A stretch of DNA of 64,000 bases from Datisca glomerata. Its lineage: Eukaryota > Streptophyta > Magnoliopsida > Cucurbitales > Datiscaceae. Under the pieces are notes generated by a model. The model was not told the DNA's origin. It made no database searches and worked only from the letters and a program-made list of their open reading frames with translations. Location of the stretch: the NCBI GenBank assembly GCA_003255025.1, contig QANY01009110.1:1922001-1986000 (forward strand), in the 5' to 3' direction. Of the stretch, positions 11,203 to 22,559 are shown piece by piece. Both the position numbers and the translations under genes were made by a program. How positions within the stretch are numbered: position 1 is the stretch's first letter; every line of letters begins with the position of its first letter.

Positions 11203-12070
11203 TGATCACCTTAAAACATTGACCAACATGATGTTTGTTACATGTAGCACATAAGGGATTTGATTTGATCATCTGTCTTTTTGCATTGTGAGGACCCTGA
11301 TGAGAATTCTGTGATTTTCTCTTTCCATGAAATGTTTGCTCTGACCGAGGTGGTGCACGTGGTAGAAGATTCTGTTCCACCAGTAAAGCTACCTCAACTA
11401 CCGCTGCATAGGTGGTATGTCTAAGAAGTGACACTGAACCCTTAATCTCTGGATGCAATCCTCTTTCAAAAGTCCGAGCCTTTTTTATCTCGTTATCCAC
11501 ATAGTGCATGGCGTACCGAGACAATTCTTCAAACTTCTGCTCATATTCAGTTACACTAATAGCTCCTTGTGCAAGTATGAGAAATTCGGCCTCCTTCTCT
11601 ATTCTGATCGTGATCGGAAAATATTTCTCAAGGAAAAGTTCCTTCAAATGATCCCATATCATTAGATTACTGTCGATGTCATGAGCTCTCCGTATGAGCT
11701 CCCACCATTTCCGAGCCTCCCGTGTCAGCATAAATGTTGCGCAAACAACCATCTGAATCTCAGAATATGGAATAAACTGGAAAATCTGCTCCAGTCTTGC
11801 AATCCATTCATCAGCTAGCAGTGGATCAGATGAATGGCCATCAAATTCAGGTGGATTCAGCCTCCTGAAGGTCTGTATCAACTGAATATCCACTGGTGTT
11901 TGCTGTGGTTGTTGTACTTGTTGTGTCGGGCGAGCTCTTGCCGTCTGCCTTAACAATTCCAAGAACTCTTGAAACATCTCCACCATAATTGATGGAGGGT
12001 CAGCAGTAGGATGGACTGGTACGTGACTGTTTTTGTTCCTTGTAAAGGGCGCCATCGTACTGCTAACCAT
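11195..12070 (-). pseudogene. Gypsy gag (capsid/nucleocapsid)
   Basis: This is a 291-codon open frame on the minus strand. Residues 68-240 are the retrotransposon gag domain (LNPPEFDGHSSDPLLADEWI, REARKWWELI, FLEKYFP). Residue 274 onward has CATCNKHHVGQC, the shortened first knuckle typical of Tekay/Del gag. The frame breaks just after this, so gag no longer reads into protease. It is the longest uninterrupted gypsy frame here and may still be translatable. Confidence 0.88.
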
Positions 12071-12305
12071 ACTACCGAAGACTTACCAAAAGTCTAATTT
12101 TAATGCGCAAAATAACATAAACGTAACGCTCAAAATAACATAAATGTAATCGAACATGTCATAACGAATCTAAAGCATATCAACTGATTCAATAGTTAAA
12201 CATATATATAACATGCGTCCCTGACTTGTAAGATGATGGAGGAGCAGAATGAGCGACATGCCATACTTTTTTTTTAGTAGAAACGTCTACAGAATCTAAA
12301 ACCAT

Positions 12306-12318
12306 GGCTTTGATACCA
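12306..12318 (-). other. Primer-binding site (tRNA-iMet type) of the gypsy element
   Basis: The minus strand reads TGGTATCAAAGCC three bases after the 5' LTR end. This is one mismatch from the common plant tRNA-iMet complement TGGTATCAGAGCC. Confidence 0.88.
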
Positions 12319-12321
12319 AAC

Positions 12322-14420
12322 TGTAACGCCCTGATTTCTGAGAGTTAGACATGCTTGAAATTTCATTATTCAAAAATTTCCTAATTCAATTAAAACCCTA
12401 ATTTGAGAAAATCCCCAAATTGAAAACCCTAATTTTGCCCTAATTTTAACGTTAAATAGCGGAAGCATAAAATTGTTTTAAAATAATATTAACTCATTAA
12501 ACTAAAATAAATGATTCATTAAATTGTAATAAAGTGAAGCACAAAAATCCATATGACATGAAAGATTAAACGTGAATATTCATAAATATTTGAAATAACT
12601 TAAGTCAACTGAAGTCATAATTAAACTTAGAAATCATAATCATGCTTGTTATGGCAGTCCCTCACTCCTGCTGCTCAATATCATCTACAACACAATCATC
12701 TATGGGGGGTGAGTATTAAAAATACTCAGTAAGTAAATTCACATACTAATGAGTTTCACATGACGTAAATGTAAACATATAACTCATGCAAATTTTATTT
12801 CACACGTTCACAGGTCACATAAAATACTTGTAACAACACATCAATTTCATGATTAACATATAACTTGAACTTTAAGTGACATCAAGTTATCTGAACCTCA
12901 AGGACGCTAACACGAACATGGTGACACCCAACTGTATAACTTGATAACATGACGTGAACAATCTGGTTACTTGATAACCAATGGACATGACTAAGTCTAT
13001 TTCTTGTTTACTTATCACTTTTTACTTGAATTAATATTCATATTTCACGTTATCACATATACATGAGTAAACATATAACTTTTTCATGAACATAAACAGT
13101 ATAACTATAACATGTATAACTTAAAATATTATCATACATAACATGGTAAATAATTTCATCATAATATGGAAAATAAATAAAACACTTGATCATAAGATTG
13201 AATAAGATTGAACATAAAGAAATAATAAAACAATTTCACATTATATATTCTACATTTATAACACATGAACCGAATTATTATGTAAATCCACTTACCTGGA
13301 TTCACTATGAATTAAATTCAGCAACTAATGACCTAAAATCCAAGGATCCCAGATCACAACAAATTCATATAATATCTACAATTATTTAATTAACTAAGTG
13401 AGGTTGGGAACATGTGGAAACCGCATCGGGTGTAAATTATCAAGTGGTTTAAAACAGTTCAACAAGGTTCGAGTGGTCTGAATTGTTTCGGTTCTGCTAT
13501 TTTGGTCTGGTTTGGTCTGGTCGGGTTGAACTGGTCTGGTTTGACCGAGTCGGTTCAGCTTGGTCTAGTCTGACTAAACCGATTTGGCCCGGTCTGGATG
13601 AACTGGTCCGGTTCAAGTGAACCGGTTCAAGAGAAGGGGAAACAGAAAAGGGAGACAAAGAAGAGGGGGAGAGAGATAGACGCAACATGGGGGAGACGAA
13701 GGAGAGAGAGAGACAGAACAGAGAGGGGGAAGGAGACGAAGAAGAGGGAGAGAGACACAACAGAGTGGGGGAGAGAGAGACAAAACATAGAGGGGGAGAG
13801 AGAGACATAACAGAGAGGGGGAGACGAAGGACAGTGAGAGACAGAAAAGAGAGAGGGAAGGAGACGAAGAGGAGAGAGAGAGACAAAACAGAGTGAAAAG
13901 AAAGGAGAACATGAAAATTACACAATTGAAGCTTGCAGGCGGTGATACGATGATGATGCCAAAAGGACGTAAATTGCTAGAATTGAAGAACCAAAATTTC
14001 AGTGAGAGAAGAGAACATGAGAAAGAAAATAAAGGAAACAAGAAATTGCTTACCAAAGATCAATGTTAGAGGGCTGCCCAAGTTGAAACGAAGAAGAAGG
14101 TGAAGAACAGAGAGGCTTTGATGGGGAAGAAAAACTATAAAATAGAGAGAGGAAAGCAGTTATAGGGGAGGGTTCGTGAAGAAGAAAGTGGAGAACAAGA
14201 GGGATTTAAAGAGCATTAGATTAGATGAGAGTTACACACTGAGGAAACAGTTATGTGGGTAAGCTTGAGATAGAAGCAAAGAGAGATTTAGGGAAGATGA
14301 AGGAGAGAGAACACGTGTGTGGGAAACAAATTAGGTTGGCTTAATGTGTAAGTGAGTGCATATGTGTGAGTGAGAGTTTGAATTACAAAAATAACCCTTA
14401 TAAAATACAAGGGTATTACA
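12322..14420 (-). repeat. 5' LTR of the gypsy element
   Basis: The plus-strand ends are TGTAACGCCC and GGGTATTACA, pairing with the 5995-8262 LTR. It contains the same GA-rich tract (13615-13890). Differences between the LTRs include many point changes and two large indels, so the insertion is not recent. On the minus strand this LTR would carry the element's promoter; I did not fix a TATA box. Confidence 0.93.
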
Positions 14421-14690
14421 TTAATAATATTTCCTTTAAATATGACAAACAAACTGGAAATACTTTGAATTATTTTTCAAGATAATAAAACAAAACATTT
14501 TAGTTATATTTGCAAAAATAATCAAATTATTTCAATCAAAAAACAGATTTCTAGAACTTGAAATTTATTTCATACAATTTACCTTATTAAATAAAATTTA
14601 TTTTAATTAATTATGAATATGCAAAACATGTTTTGAGATTCCTTCTAAACAAAGTTTTGTCCAGGTAACAATCTATTTATAGTAGTTTTG
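14421..14690 (+). pseudogene. EPRV-2 RT/RNase H remainder after the gypsy insertion
   Basis: The sequence resumes after the duplicated TTAAT and matches EPRV-4 around 28620-28870 (RT-RNase H connection, then the RNase H end). Stops are frequent. RNase H is strongly shortened, as in EPRV-4, lacking the catalytic core seen in EPRV-7 near 62760-62940. Confidence 0.65.
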
Positions 14691-16323
14691 ATTTCAATTT
14701 TTAATTTATCCAATGTATTAATAATTAAATTCATGATCCCCTTACTTGTAACCTTTTGCAGGAAATCATACCAAGATTCTGCAATAGCGCAATTTGAGAA
14801 ACCTGGCCTACTAGAATATGAGAAGGTAAAGGCCAAAGTATTTAATCAAAATTGTTTTAAAATTAAGAAGTTCAATGGCAAGGCAATCGTCATTAATTAT
14901 GACTGGATTGATGAATTGGATGAAATTTTAGAAGATGTTGGGTTGAAGTATGATTTCAATACAACATTAATTCAATGGTATAAGAAAAGTATGAAAATAG
15001 GTTTTTACAAAAATAACAAAATCTGTTATAATGGAATTTTAACTAAAAATCTATTGAAACAAGTAAATTCTAAAATTGAATTTTCAAATAAAATAATAAA
15101 AGAATTTTTGGTACTAAAATGATCTTTCTTCATCATGCCTAATGAATTTTAAAAATGTCATAAGCATGCTGTGAAATCCTTAATAAAAGGAATCAATATC
15201 ACTTTCAGAAAATATGTTATAAATTGTTCAAAATTAGAAGATTCTTCGACTCAACAATTGACCCTTAAGGCCTAAATCAAAGAAGAGTCTTCTACTCCTA
15301 ACCAAGTCCAATTAACAATACTTGAGTCCATCAGACCCGATTACTAATTAACCCTAGTCAAACAATTTGACCCCGTCTCAAATACTTAAGCCTTCGATGC
15401 TCAATTGCTTGACCAACCAACTTCACATTTTTGAATAATACATAGTGAATACCTCTTTCATATTGAGCCTCCATTTGCTCATTTGAAGAATCCTACCCAA
15501 ATAGCCAAAGCCCATTTCATTCTTGATTTCCATTGTGTCCCCAAACATAATAACGAAAACCTCATTTTTAGCAGACATTCCATTAAAAATAGAATCCATA
15601 AAAATTAGTCCAATCAAAAATTCTGAGGAAAGAATCATTTTCCATTCTTTCTCTATCCTCAGAATCATGACTATAGAAAATGGGAAAATCCATCCTTCAA
15701 GTTTCAAAATACTTTTAAATAAAAAATAATATAATTATTTTGACTATATTGATGTATGACAATTGATTTTCTTGCATCAAAATAGTAATTTTTCTCATGA
15801 TTGGTTTCTAAATTTTAACAAGAATTTCCAAATTAATTTTTCAAATTGATTCTTAAAATGGTGGTTCATTCATGGTCTTACCTTAGAATGTTTTTCAATT
15901 GATTTACAACAATGTTTCAATTTATTTTCAAAGGTTTATAAGCCCTCACCAATTGAGGTCTCCTTTCCCCAAATACTTTGCCTTACAAACAAATACAAAA
16001 TACCTTGAATTTTGAAATGGCAATACTCGGTTGAAAATGAAATCCTCATCAGACCATATTATACTAAATGGTGGGATAAGTTGAAAACCCATAAAATTAT
16101 TGCATCTATCAACCATGAATTTGCAAGTATCCAACCCAATATGAGACTAGCAAATCTCATTATCCAAGCTCCATTAAAAATTGATGAGCCCATTGACCTA
16201 ACCTTACAAATAAAACTATCCAGTCCAAATTCTTCGAAACCCAAATCAAATCTTGAGTCCAAACCCTATTCAAAGGGTAAATCAAAGGCTACCAAGCCTA
16301 AACTCAAATTAGAGGAAGAATAA
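14691..16323 (+). pseudogene. EPRV-2 ORF2, protein of unknown function
   Basis: Open segments at 14691-15122 and 16012-16323 match the ORF2 of EPRV-4, -6 and -7. The first holds the WIDELDEILEDVGL and LIQWYKKSMKIGFYK features. The second holds YSVENEILIRPYYTKWWDKL and a Ser/Pro/Lys-rich tail. Between them the frame is broken but homology continues. It is a second cistron after the polyprotein, as in florendoviruses; no activity is known to me. An antisense 63-codon ORF at 14645-14836 is a shadow. Confidence 0.7.
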
Positions 16324-16943
16324 GTCTACTTCTCATTTTAGAAGACAATAATGAATCAGACTCTAGATCACCTGCAGAGTCAAGTCACCAAAACTATTCA
16401 AAAAATTGATCCTAGTGATTATGAATAAATCTGAATTAATCAGTAAATAAAAAGATTTGTCCTTGGAAAAATGCCAGTGTTAGAATAAGATCCAAGAATC
16501 AATTGATCATAATGATAACTCAGCACAATGCAACAGTGATAATTGATCTTCAAGAAAAAGCAATTATCAAAAGCAAACAATGGCAATAGTCACAATGACC
16601 TTTCTAGACAGTAATTATGATTTCTCTAACAAATAAAAAAGACACAAGAATCAAAGATAACAATTATCAAGGAATCCAATTTGCAACAATCTCAATGACA
16701 TTTCAATCACAACAATCATGATAGAATAATTATGAAGACACGAAGACCGAGATAACAATTATCGAGGAATCTTTACAATTCTTTCTTCTTCTACAATAAT
16801 TGTACTAGTTGTCGAATTATTAGGCAACAATTTATGTTTTTTACTGTTATTAGTCAAAAGTAGAAATGTAAAATATTTTTACTTTTGTAGAATAGAATAG
16901 TTAAGGTAAGTGATGAGTTCCCGGTGAACTCCACTTTCCTTGG

Positions 16944-16954
16944 CTATAAATAGG
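16944..16954 (+). promoter_or_regulatory. Candidate EPRV-2 TATA box
   Basis: CTATAAATAGG stands alone in a GC-richer context (TTCCTTGG before, TAGCATTCTCC after), in the viral sense and downstream of ORF2. That is where the pregenomic promoter should be. Activity cannot be judged from sequence. Confidence 0.6.
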
Positions 16955-17200
16955 TAGCATTCTCCTATTTGTAGATCATAACTCATTTTACAACTCTTAA
17001 CTATTTGAGAGCTAAAACTTATTTTGTGAAACAAATCTTTCTTCTTCTTCTGCTCTTTTGTAAATCTTTTTTTTTCCTTCAACATAAATTACTGAGAGGG
17101 AGCACTAATTTATCGTTGCCAATTAAAATTCCTTGTGTAAGTTTTTAATCTTACACCCTAATACATTTTTTGTAATTACTGTTTGTTAATACAGTTTTTA

Positions 17201-17280
17201 CTGTTTATCTTCTTGCTTCTTTAATACCCCTCTCTATTTACTTTTTATCTTCTTACTTCTTTAATACCCCCTATCTATTT
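17201..17280 (+). repeat. Two-copy 40-bp tandem repeat in the viral leader
   Basis: A unit with TTTATCTTCTTGCTTCTTTA and ATACCCCTCTCTATTTAC occurs at 17201 and again at 17241 with few changes. The same unit stands once, on the minus strand, in each of the two EPRV-3 leader copies (about 20330 and 20110). The second copy ends at the junction with EPRV-3. Confidence 0.75.
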
Positions 17281-17282
17281 AC

Positions 17283-17882
17283 TTAGGGTTGGACACCTAA
17301 GATTGGTCAATTGATTATGGATACACGAAGTAATATTACTTGGCATTCCAATGAAGTATTTAACTGTTGTGTAGAGAAGTGTATTGTGGCATTATTTCTT
17401 GATTTTGTCCAATAATTAGTGTTCCTTCAGCATTAATCTTTACTGCTGAAAAGATGGCAATTTGATTCTTTTGTGGGATATATTTCCCAACAGGAACGTA
17501 GCATTTGTATGAATCCTGTGACTAAAAGATTGGTTACCTCATTGTGAAGTAAATTGTGTGTGGTAATGTAGCTGTTAGCTATCATTGCCAGGTGTTAAAA
17601 TTTATTGAGAACTTCCTGCTCAGAAAGTCCATCAATATTCCATTTGTGTAATTTATTTGCAGAAACAGAAAATTGGTTAACTAAAGAACTATCAGTAATT
17701 TGAATGTCATGAAGAATATGCCTTTTAGACCATTTCCTTTTTAATTTATTAACTTCTAAATTTTTAAATTTATCTTCAATATTGTTAATAATTGAAGATT
17801 TACCTATTGTGGCTAGCTCATAGGTAGATTCTAACGTATGACTTTCTGAATCTGAATTACCGTCTTGATTAATTACTTTCAA
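17283..17882 (-). pseudogene. EPRV-3 coat protein fragment
   Basis: The 95-codon frame at 17595-17882 matches the capsid start (HDIQITDSSLVNQFSVSANK, WNIDGLSEQEVLNKF). Homology continues to about 17283 in broken frames. At the place of the premature stop in EPRV-1, -2 and -4 this copy has a CAA codon (about 17508), so it keeps an older state there. The right-hand neighbour is its own linker; the left is the EPRV-2 leader. Confidence 0.75.
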
Positions 17883-18780
17883 TTCTTGAAGTATTTTATG
17901 AATTTTTCAGATTCAATTTCAAATCCTGAAAGACTGTTAATCTTATCAGATGCATATGATTCAATGGATTTATTCATCAGTTCTTGAACATGTTTATCAA
18001 GAGGAATGATATTTAAAGTGATTTTATCTGAAAAATTTATTAAAGACTTTTCTTTCAGAGTTTTATTAGATTCATGAAGATCATCAACCTTATTCTCAAA
18101 TTTGTCTAATTGTTTTCCTATTGTAATTATACTTTGATTGGTGTCATTGAGTTGTTCAATCAATTTTTTATTAGGTTCTTCTTCCTTTGCAATCTTGATA
18201 GGAGAAGTAGTGATTAAAAAATTTTTACGGTTAAGGTCCTTAACAGAGGATGATTCATTAATTTCTAAATTTTTTAATGTTTCTTTAACGCTTGAAGATT
18301 TATCAATTGTGAGAGATTCATAGGTTGATTCTAACCCATGGCTTTCTAAATTTGAACTACTATCCTCTAATTCTTGAAGTTTATTATCAGTAAGGTTTTC
18401 AAATTCTAACAGTTGTTTTGGTCATCAATCATACCAGAATAAGATGATTCATTAGTTTTTAATTTTTTTTAATGTTTTTTCAATATTTGAAGATTCATTA
18501 ATTGCGGAAGATTCATAGGCGGATTCTAACCTATGAATATCTAATTCAGAGATACTGTCATGGTCAATAATCTTGACAGATTATTTAATTTCTAAATCTT
18601 TGGATGGTTGCTCAATACTATTTGAAGGTTCATTGATTGTGGATGGCTCATAGGTAGATTCTAATCTATGGCTATCTGATTCTGAGATATTGTCTCTTAA
18701 AGATTTTAACCTTCTAAGTATTTCTTCATCATGAGTTTTCTTATAATGAATTTTGAAAGGTTCAAGGAAATCTTTTTTAG
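17879..18780 (-). pseudogene. EPRV-3 ORF1 linker with four repeats
   Basis: The minus strand encodes the charged linker. It starts with a coiled-coil-like segment (MIEQLNDTNQSIITIGKQL at 18163) and has the repeat unit TYE/HRLEST-like at about 17818, 18318, 18513 and 18648 (plus-strand complement TCATAGGTAGATTCTAA). Frame breaks occur between repeats. A plus-strand 61-codon ORF at 18138-18323 is a shadow. Confidence 0.7.
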
Positions 18781-18781
18781 G

Positions 18782-19216
18782 TTAAGAATTTTTATGATTA
18801 ATTAAGATTTTTTTAGGTGGTGGATGACTGACAGTCACCACACTAGAGTCTTCCTTGACACATTTAGATTTGGAAATTTCTTCAATATTTTTCTCATAAA
18901 TATTCTCTATATAATCAAGGAAAAATATGTAAGATTTGTATTTTTGCATGAATGCCTTCCATTTAACAAGTATGATCTTTCTTTGATCCATATTATATGA
19001 ATCTCTGAACCTTTTACGTCTATCCAGATTGGCTGGGTTATCATTGTGTTGGGTTATTCTTTCCCAATCTGGTTTGTATTCTTGTTTCAGGGTATCTAGA
19101 TTAAGATTTTTAGAATTTTTTAATTTTTGTTCTAATTTTTGAATTCTAAAATTTTGATTATTAATAGATGATTCTGGAAAGGAACTCCCATGGGTACTAA
19201 ACTGGTTATACTCCAT
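18782..19216 (-). pseudogene. EPRV-3 ORF1 middle segment
   Basis: This 144-codon frame has a predicted coiled coil (IQKLEQKLKNSKNLNLD, residues about 25-41). Next comes a conserved block KPDWERITQHNDNPANLDRR, then WKAFMQKYKSYIFFLDYIENIYEKN. The same block appears in EPRV-4 at about 25350-25480 and, in part, at 3046-3260 in EPRV-2. It lies between MP and coat protein; its function is unknown to me, and assembly or anchoring is possible. Confidence 0.65.
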
Positions 19217-19327
19217 AATTTGAGAATTAAAAGATTGGTAATTAATTTTATTAGATCGTTTATTATTAAGGTTTGTCTGACTTTCTTAGGAACTTATTCC
19301 TTTAGGTTTTAGACCTTTAATTTTTAA

Positions 19328-19624
19328 TTATTTTAATTTTTGCTCTATTTGAATCCTAATGGATAATTTAGAATTGGAGTTCATATTTTTATTGAGTATA
19401 TTCCATACCCTATTATTTACTTGATTAAAGTCTTCAAAATAATTTTTTTGATCATTTGAAAGGTATTCGAAATGATCATTCTGATCATCTGATGAGTATT
19501 CAAAATATTTATGATTTACTTGATCGTCAGCAAATTCAAAATGTTCTTCATCCACTATGTTGAATATTGAAGATATTATAGACCTAATGCTACTAGAAGA
19601 ACTACTTCTAGATAACCTACTCAT
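19328..19624 (-). pseudogene. EPRV-3 movement protein N-terminus, core deleted
   Basis: The frame starts MSRLSRSSSSSSIRSIISS, like the MP start of EPRV-4 (24220) and EPRV-6 (57402). Instead of the 30K-type core it carries short acidic repeats (FEYSSDDQNDHFEYLSNDQ) and then joins a coiled-coil segment. About 0.8 kb of MP is therefore missing. ATG at 19624 follows the usual leader sequence directly. Confidence 0.7.
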
Positions 19625-20062
19625 TGCTCAAAATAACTAAATTATTCTTATTATTGAGTATTTCATATTGTATTTTTATTACTAACTTTGTGGTGACTTC
19701 TACAACCTCCTATTAGGCTTCACTCTTCTCCTTTTTGCCTCTACAACCGCCCTACCCTCGGGATTTACGTATATGTGAGGTCTTACCTAGGTCCTTGAAG
19801 CTAACCAAATAGAAGCTAGTAGGTCAGCTTCTGTCAGAGCAGATTCACAGATTAGATAAATAAACGGTACATAGAAATAATCAATTATAAAAATAACCAG
19901 CCACTTGGGCGGAGAGTGAGATTATGCAAAAGTAATTATTCATGTAAGCAATTAAGCAAACAATATCAACAATTAAACCAGCCATAATAAGCGGTGAACA
20001 ATTTAATTATGCATAAATTCAAGTAAAAATAGTAATTGAATAGTATTATTCCCAACAAGTTT

Positions 20063-20075
20063 GGCTATAATACCA
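20063..20075 (-). other. PBS-like site, EPRV-3 leader copy 2
   Basis: The minus strand reads TGGTATTATAGCC, two mismatches from the tRNA-Met complement TGGTATCAGAGCC. It lies about 440 bp before the ORF1 ATG, as expected for the reverse-transcription start of a caulimovirid. Confidence 0.6.
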
Positions 20076-20281
20076 AAAGACGTGAAATTAAACAATAAAT
20101 AGAGAGGGGGTATTAAGAAGCAAGAATTTACTTTTCTTATACCATTGAATTAATGTTGTCTCACAAAAAATATTGATGTAATTGTTCTAATTGTTGAATC
20201 CTAAGATTTTGATTATGATTAATGGATGATTCGGAAAAGGAATTCCTAGGGGTACTAGGTTGGCTATACTCCCTAATTTGT

Positions 20282-20294
20282 GCCTCTGATATCA
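20282..20294 (-). other. PBS-like site, EPRV-3 leader copy 1
   Basis: The minus strand reads TGATATCAGAGGC, two mismatches from TGGTATCAGAGCC. It is preceded by the same leader unit as copy 2. The sequence switches to ORF1 linker immediately after it. Confidence 0.55.
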
Positions 20295-20415
20295 AAAGAT
20301 GCGGAATCAACAGTAATTTAAAGATGGGGTATTAAGATGCAAGAAGATAAATAGTAAAAAACTGTATTAACAAACAATTATTACAAAAATTATATTTTGG
20401 TGTAAGATTAAATAA

Positions 20416-20760
20416 TTAAACAAACAACGATCGAATGTGGACTAAACCAAAATGAAGGAAATTATATCCTTCTTGAATATGATGCTTTATTACATCAGAG
20501 GAAAGTAATTGACATATTTCATGCTCTTTTCCAATAGCATATATTTTTTCAATTGTTTTTACATGATACTGAGGCTTTACGGAAGCAACAGACCATGTTG
20601 ATTTATAAATATTTTTATTAGAGATTTTAGGTATATTCCATACCCTATGATCTACTTGATTATGTGCTAATTCAATATGTTCATCATTTATTATGTCAGG
20701 TATTGAGGTTATTGTAGACCTATTAGTACTAGAAGAATTACTTCTAAGTAATCTACTCAT
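20416..20760 (-). pseudogene. Extra movement protein 5' fragment
   Basis: This 114-codon minus-strand frame starts MSRLLRSNSSSTNRSTI and reaches into the 30K-type movement protein core (WNIPKISNKNIYK, GYNFLHFGLV). It then breaks into leader sequence at about 20430. MP lets the virus move between cells through plasmodesmata. The piece is closest to the MP start of EPRV-4. It lies directly after an ORF2 tail, with no intergenic region between them. Confidence 0.75.
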
Positions 20761-20764
20761 GGCT

Positions 20765-20972
20765 CAACTAACTATTATTTGTAGGGCTAGGTCAATGGGC
20801 TCATCAATTTTTAATGGAGTTCGGATAAATGGATTTGTTAGTCTCATATTGGGTTGGATACTTACAAATTTATGGTTGATAGATGTAATAATTTTATGGG
20901 TATTCAATTTATCCCACCATTTAGTATAATATGGTCTGGTGAGGATTCCATTTTCAACCGAGTATTGCTAAT
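20765..20972 (-). pseudogene. ORF2 C-terminal fragment
   Basis: On the minus strand the sequence matches the ORF2 YYTKWWDKL region and the DEPIDLALQI-like stretch of EPRV-2 (16012-16220). It ends next to the MP fragment start. At about 20972 it meets a plus-strand leader piece, so orientation flips there. The plus-strand 78-codon frame at 20693-20929 is its shadow. Confidence 0.75.
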
Positions 20973-21100
20973 TCTGCATAATTAAACTGTTCATCTCCTG
21001 TTATGGCTGGTTTAATTGATGATATTGTTTGCTTAATTGCTTACATGAATAATTACTTTTACATAATCTCACTCTCCGCCCAAGTAGTTGGTTATCTTTG
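20973..21100 (+). promoter_or_regulatory. Isolated viral leader fragment
   Basis: TTCTGCATAATTAAACTGTT followed by CTCTCCGCCCAAGTAGTTGG is the conserved leader in plus orientation, nearly as at 30910-31030. It has no ORF1 behind it. Homology ends near 21100, which I take as the edge of the viral block. Confidence 0.65.
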
Positions 21101-22559
21101 AGCTTTAATTTTGGTAGAAAACATTCCCAAATAAAAGTCCATGGTGGAGGTTGAAGAAGATAGGCGTGGGTTGTTATTTTTTTTTGTAACAGAAAATTAA
21201 TTACTAAGGGTAAAATAGTAAGTTCAATACACATAAAAATGTCTAAACTTAAATAGGGTTATTTTTATATGTATGTAAACTAAGGGTCATTTTACTAATT
21301 ATTTAATAAAGAGGTCATCTACTATGATTTCTGAATCATTTATATAATAGTGATACCCATGCAAAAACCTAAAATAATTATTATAAGTAAATTAACCGAC
21401 ATTTATAATAGTCAACCAAAATTCAACTCAACTTATCATAATATCCCACGAATAATTTTTTTAAAATTGCTATAATAAATAAAAATTAGAGAAAATCAAA
21501 TTAACAAAAAAGCTTGTAAAATCTATGGAAGTTTTTATATATGACAAAAAAATATAATATGGATAAGAAAATATTTGTAATGGAAGTATTGTTCATGAAA
21601 TTGATATGAAAAACAAAAAAATCTAAACTATTAGAAAACCCCTATATAGTTCCATGGTTAACAAATGTTCACAAATTTTAAATTCATTTAAATGGAATAT
21701 GTAGAAGTTTGAAAAGGTCGGATTTAGTAACCAAAGATCTATTTTACCATAGTTCAAATTCGAACCTATTATATTAATATAATGAAAATAATCCTTTATG
21801 GAATAAAAATATAACTACATTGATGAATTATTATAACACATCTTTTTAATGTAATTTTTCATAATTAAATATTTTTAACGACATGCAAAATATAGTAATA
21901 ATTAAACTAAGAAGATAAAATGGTTACTAGAAACAATAAAATATAGGTAAATATTTCATTCTAAGATAGAAATTTACATATGTTATTATAATGACTGTTT
22001 AATTACTATTATCACATATTTACGTGTGACAATAAATTAAATAAATTAATATATGTTATTGTAGCAATAAATTACTAATTAATAACAATAAATTAAAAGT
22101 AAAATTTGATTCTAAGAAAACTTATGTACACATGATATTGTAAATATTTTTTTATAACCAAGACCATATATTAAGTATTTGTTTAATTACAAGACTATTA
22201 ACCGATTACTAATTAACATCACATATTTACTCATTTAAGTGTAAAGCAATTATTATAATTATATTCAGATAGTATCTATTAATTGATTAAGCTCTACTAA
22301 ATTTTCTCTTTAATATTATATTAATTATTTTTATCATTTTTCTAGTAATTATTAGTCATACGCCAATGACCTATCAAATTTGAAATTTTAAGATGGAAAG
22401 AAGGAACACAATCTGAATTTTCATATAGAAAGAAGGAACAAATTTTGTATTTTAAGATGCAAAAAATCGGTTAATACTAAGATGGAGTAAAAATCATTAT
22501 TTAAAATATTATTTTGTTTAACATATAGTTTTTTTAAACTTAAAAAGAGATATTTTTTT
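21101..22559. other. AT-rich non-coding DNA, nothing recognised
   Basis: Very AT-rich sequence with no open frame of note, no terminal repeats and no similarity to other parts of the window. It is probably host intergenic DNA or long-decayed repeats. Confidence 0.5.

Larger units (their letters stand above)
5995..14420 (-). mobile_element. Ty3/gypsy chromovirus (Tekay/Del type), nested in EPRV-2
   Basis: This is a complete but defective LTR retrotransposon on the minus strand. It has 2.3-kb and 2.1-kb LTRs with TG...CA ends, a tRNA-iMet-like PBS, a polypurine tract, and gag, protease, RT, integrase and chromodomain in gypsy order. TTAAT at 5990-5994 is repeated at 14421-14425 as the 5-bp target duplication. 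The chromodomain after integrase and the short first Cys/His knuckle of gag point to the Tekay/Del lineage. RNase H is mostly deleted and several frames are broken, so it is non-autonomous now. Confidence 0.95.
3046..17280 (+). mobile_element. EPRV-2: endogenous pararetrovirus split by a nested gypsy element
   Basis: The plus strand carries, in order, the ORF1 linker, coat protein, protease, first part of RT (to 5994), an 8426-bp LTR retrotransposon, the RT/RNase H remainder from 14421, ORF2 and a long intergenic region with a TATA box. The movement protein is absent because the copy starts inside ORF1. The two viral halves match contiguous sequence in EPRV-4, which shows that the gypsy element arrived after this virus copy. 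It ends at about 17280, where EPRV-3 begins in the opposite orientation. Confidence 0.85.
16324..17280 (+). promoter_or_regulatory. EPRV-2 intergenic region with promoter and leader start
   Basis: This non-coding stretch follows ORF2. It has repeated CAATTATCAAGGAATC-like motifs (about 16657 and 16752), a TATA box (16944) and a pyrimidine-rich part with CTTCTTCTTCTGCTC (17039). A segment follows that recurs next to EPRV-6 (56240-56520). In caulimovirids this region drives the full-length pregenomic RNA. Confidence 0.6.
17281..20410 (-). mobile_element. EPRV-3: minus-strand copy with leader, MP start, linker and coat protein
   Basis: On the minus strand: duplicated leader with PBS (20410-19625), MP N-terminus (19624), ORF1 middle and linker (19216-17880), and coat protein (to about 17283), where it is cut by the junction with EPRV-2. 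Zinc knuckle, protease, RT and ORF2 are absent. The linker repeat layout matches EPRV-2 closely. Confidence 0.8.
19625..20410 (-). promoter_or_regulatory. EPRV-3 leader, partly duplicated and interrupted
   Basis: Two copies of the leader start (the unit around CTTGCTTCTTAATACCCC plus a PBS-like site) lie on the minus strand at about 20410-20282 and 20150-20063. Between them sits a piece of ORF1 linker (20281-20160, encoding SFSESSINHNQNLRIQQL-like residues). From 20062 to 19625 runs the conserved leader with CTCTCCGCCCAAGTGGCTGG, also seen at 21070, 23930, 31007 and 56700. Confidence 0.7.
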
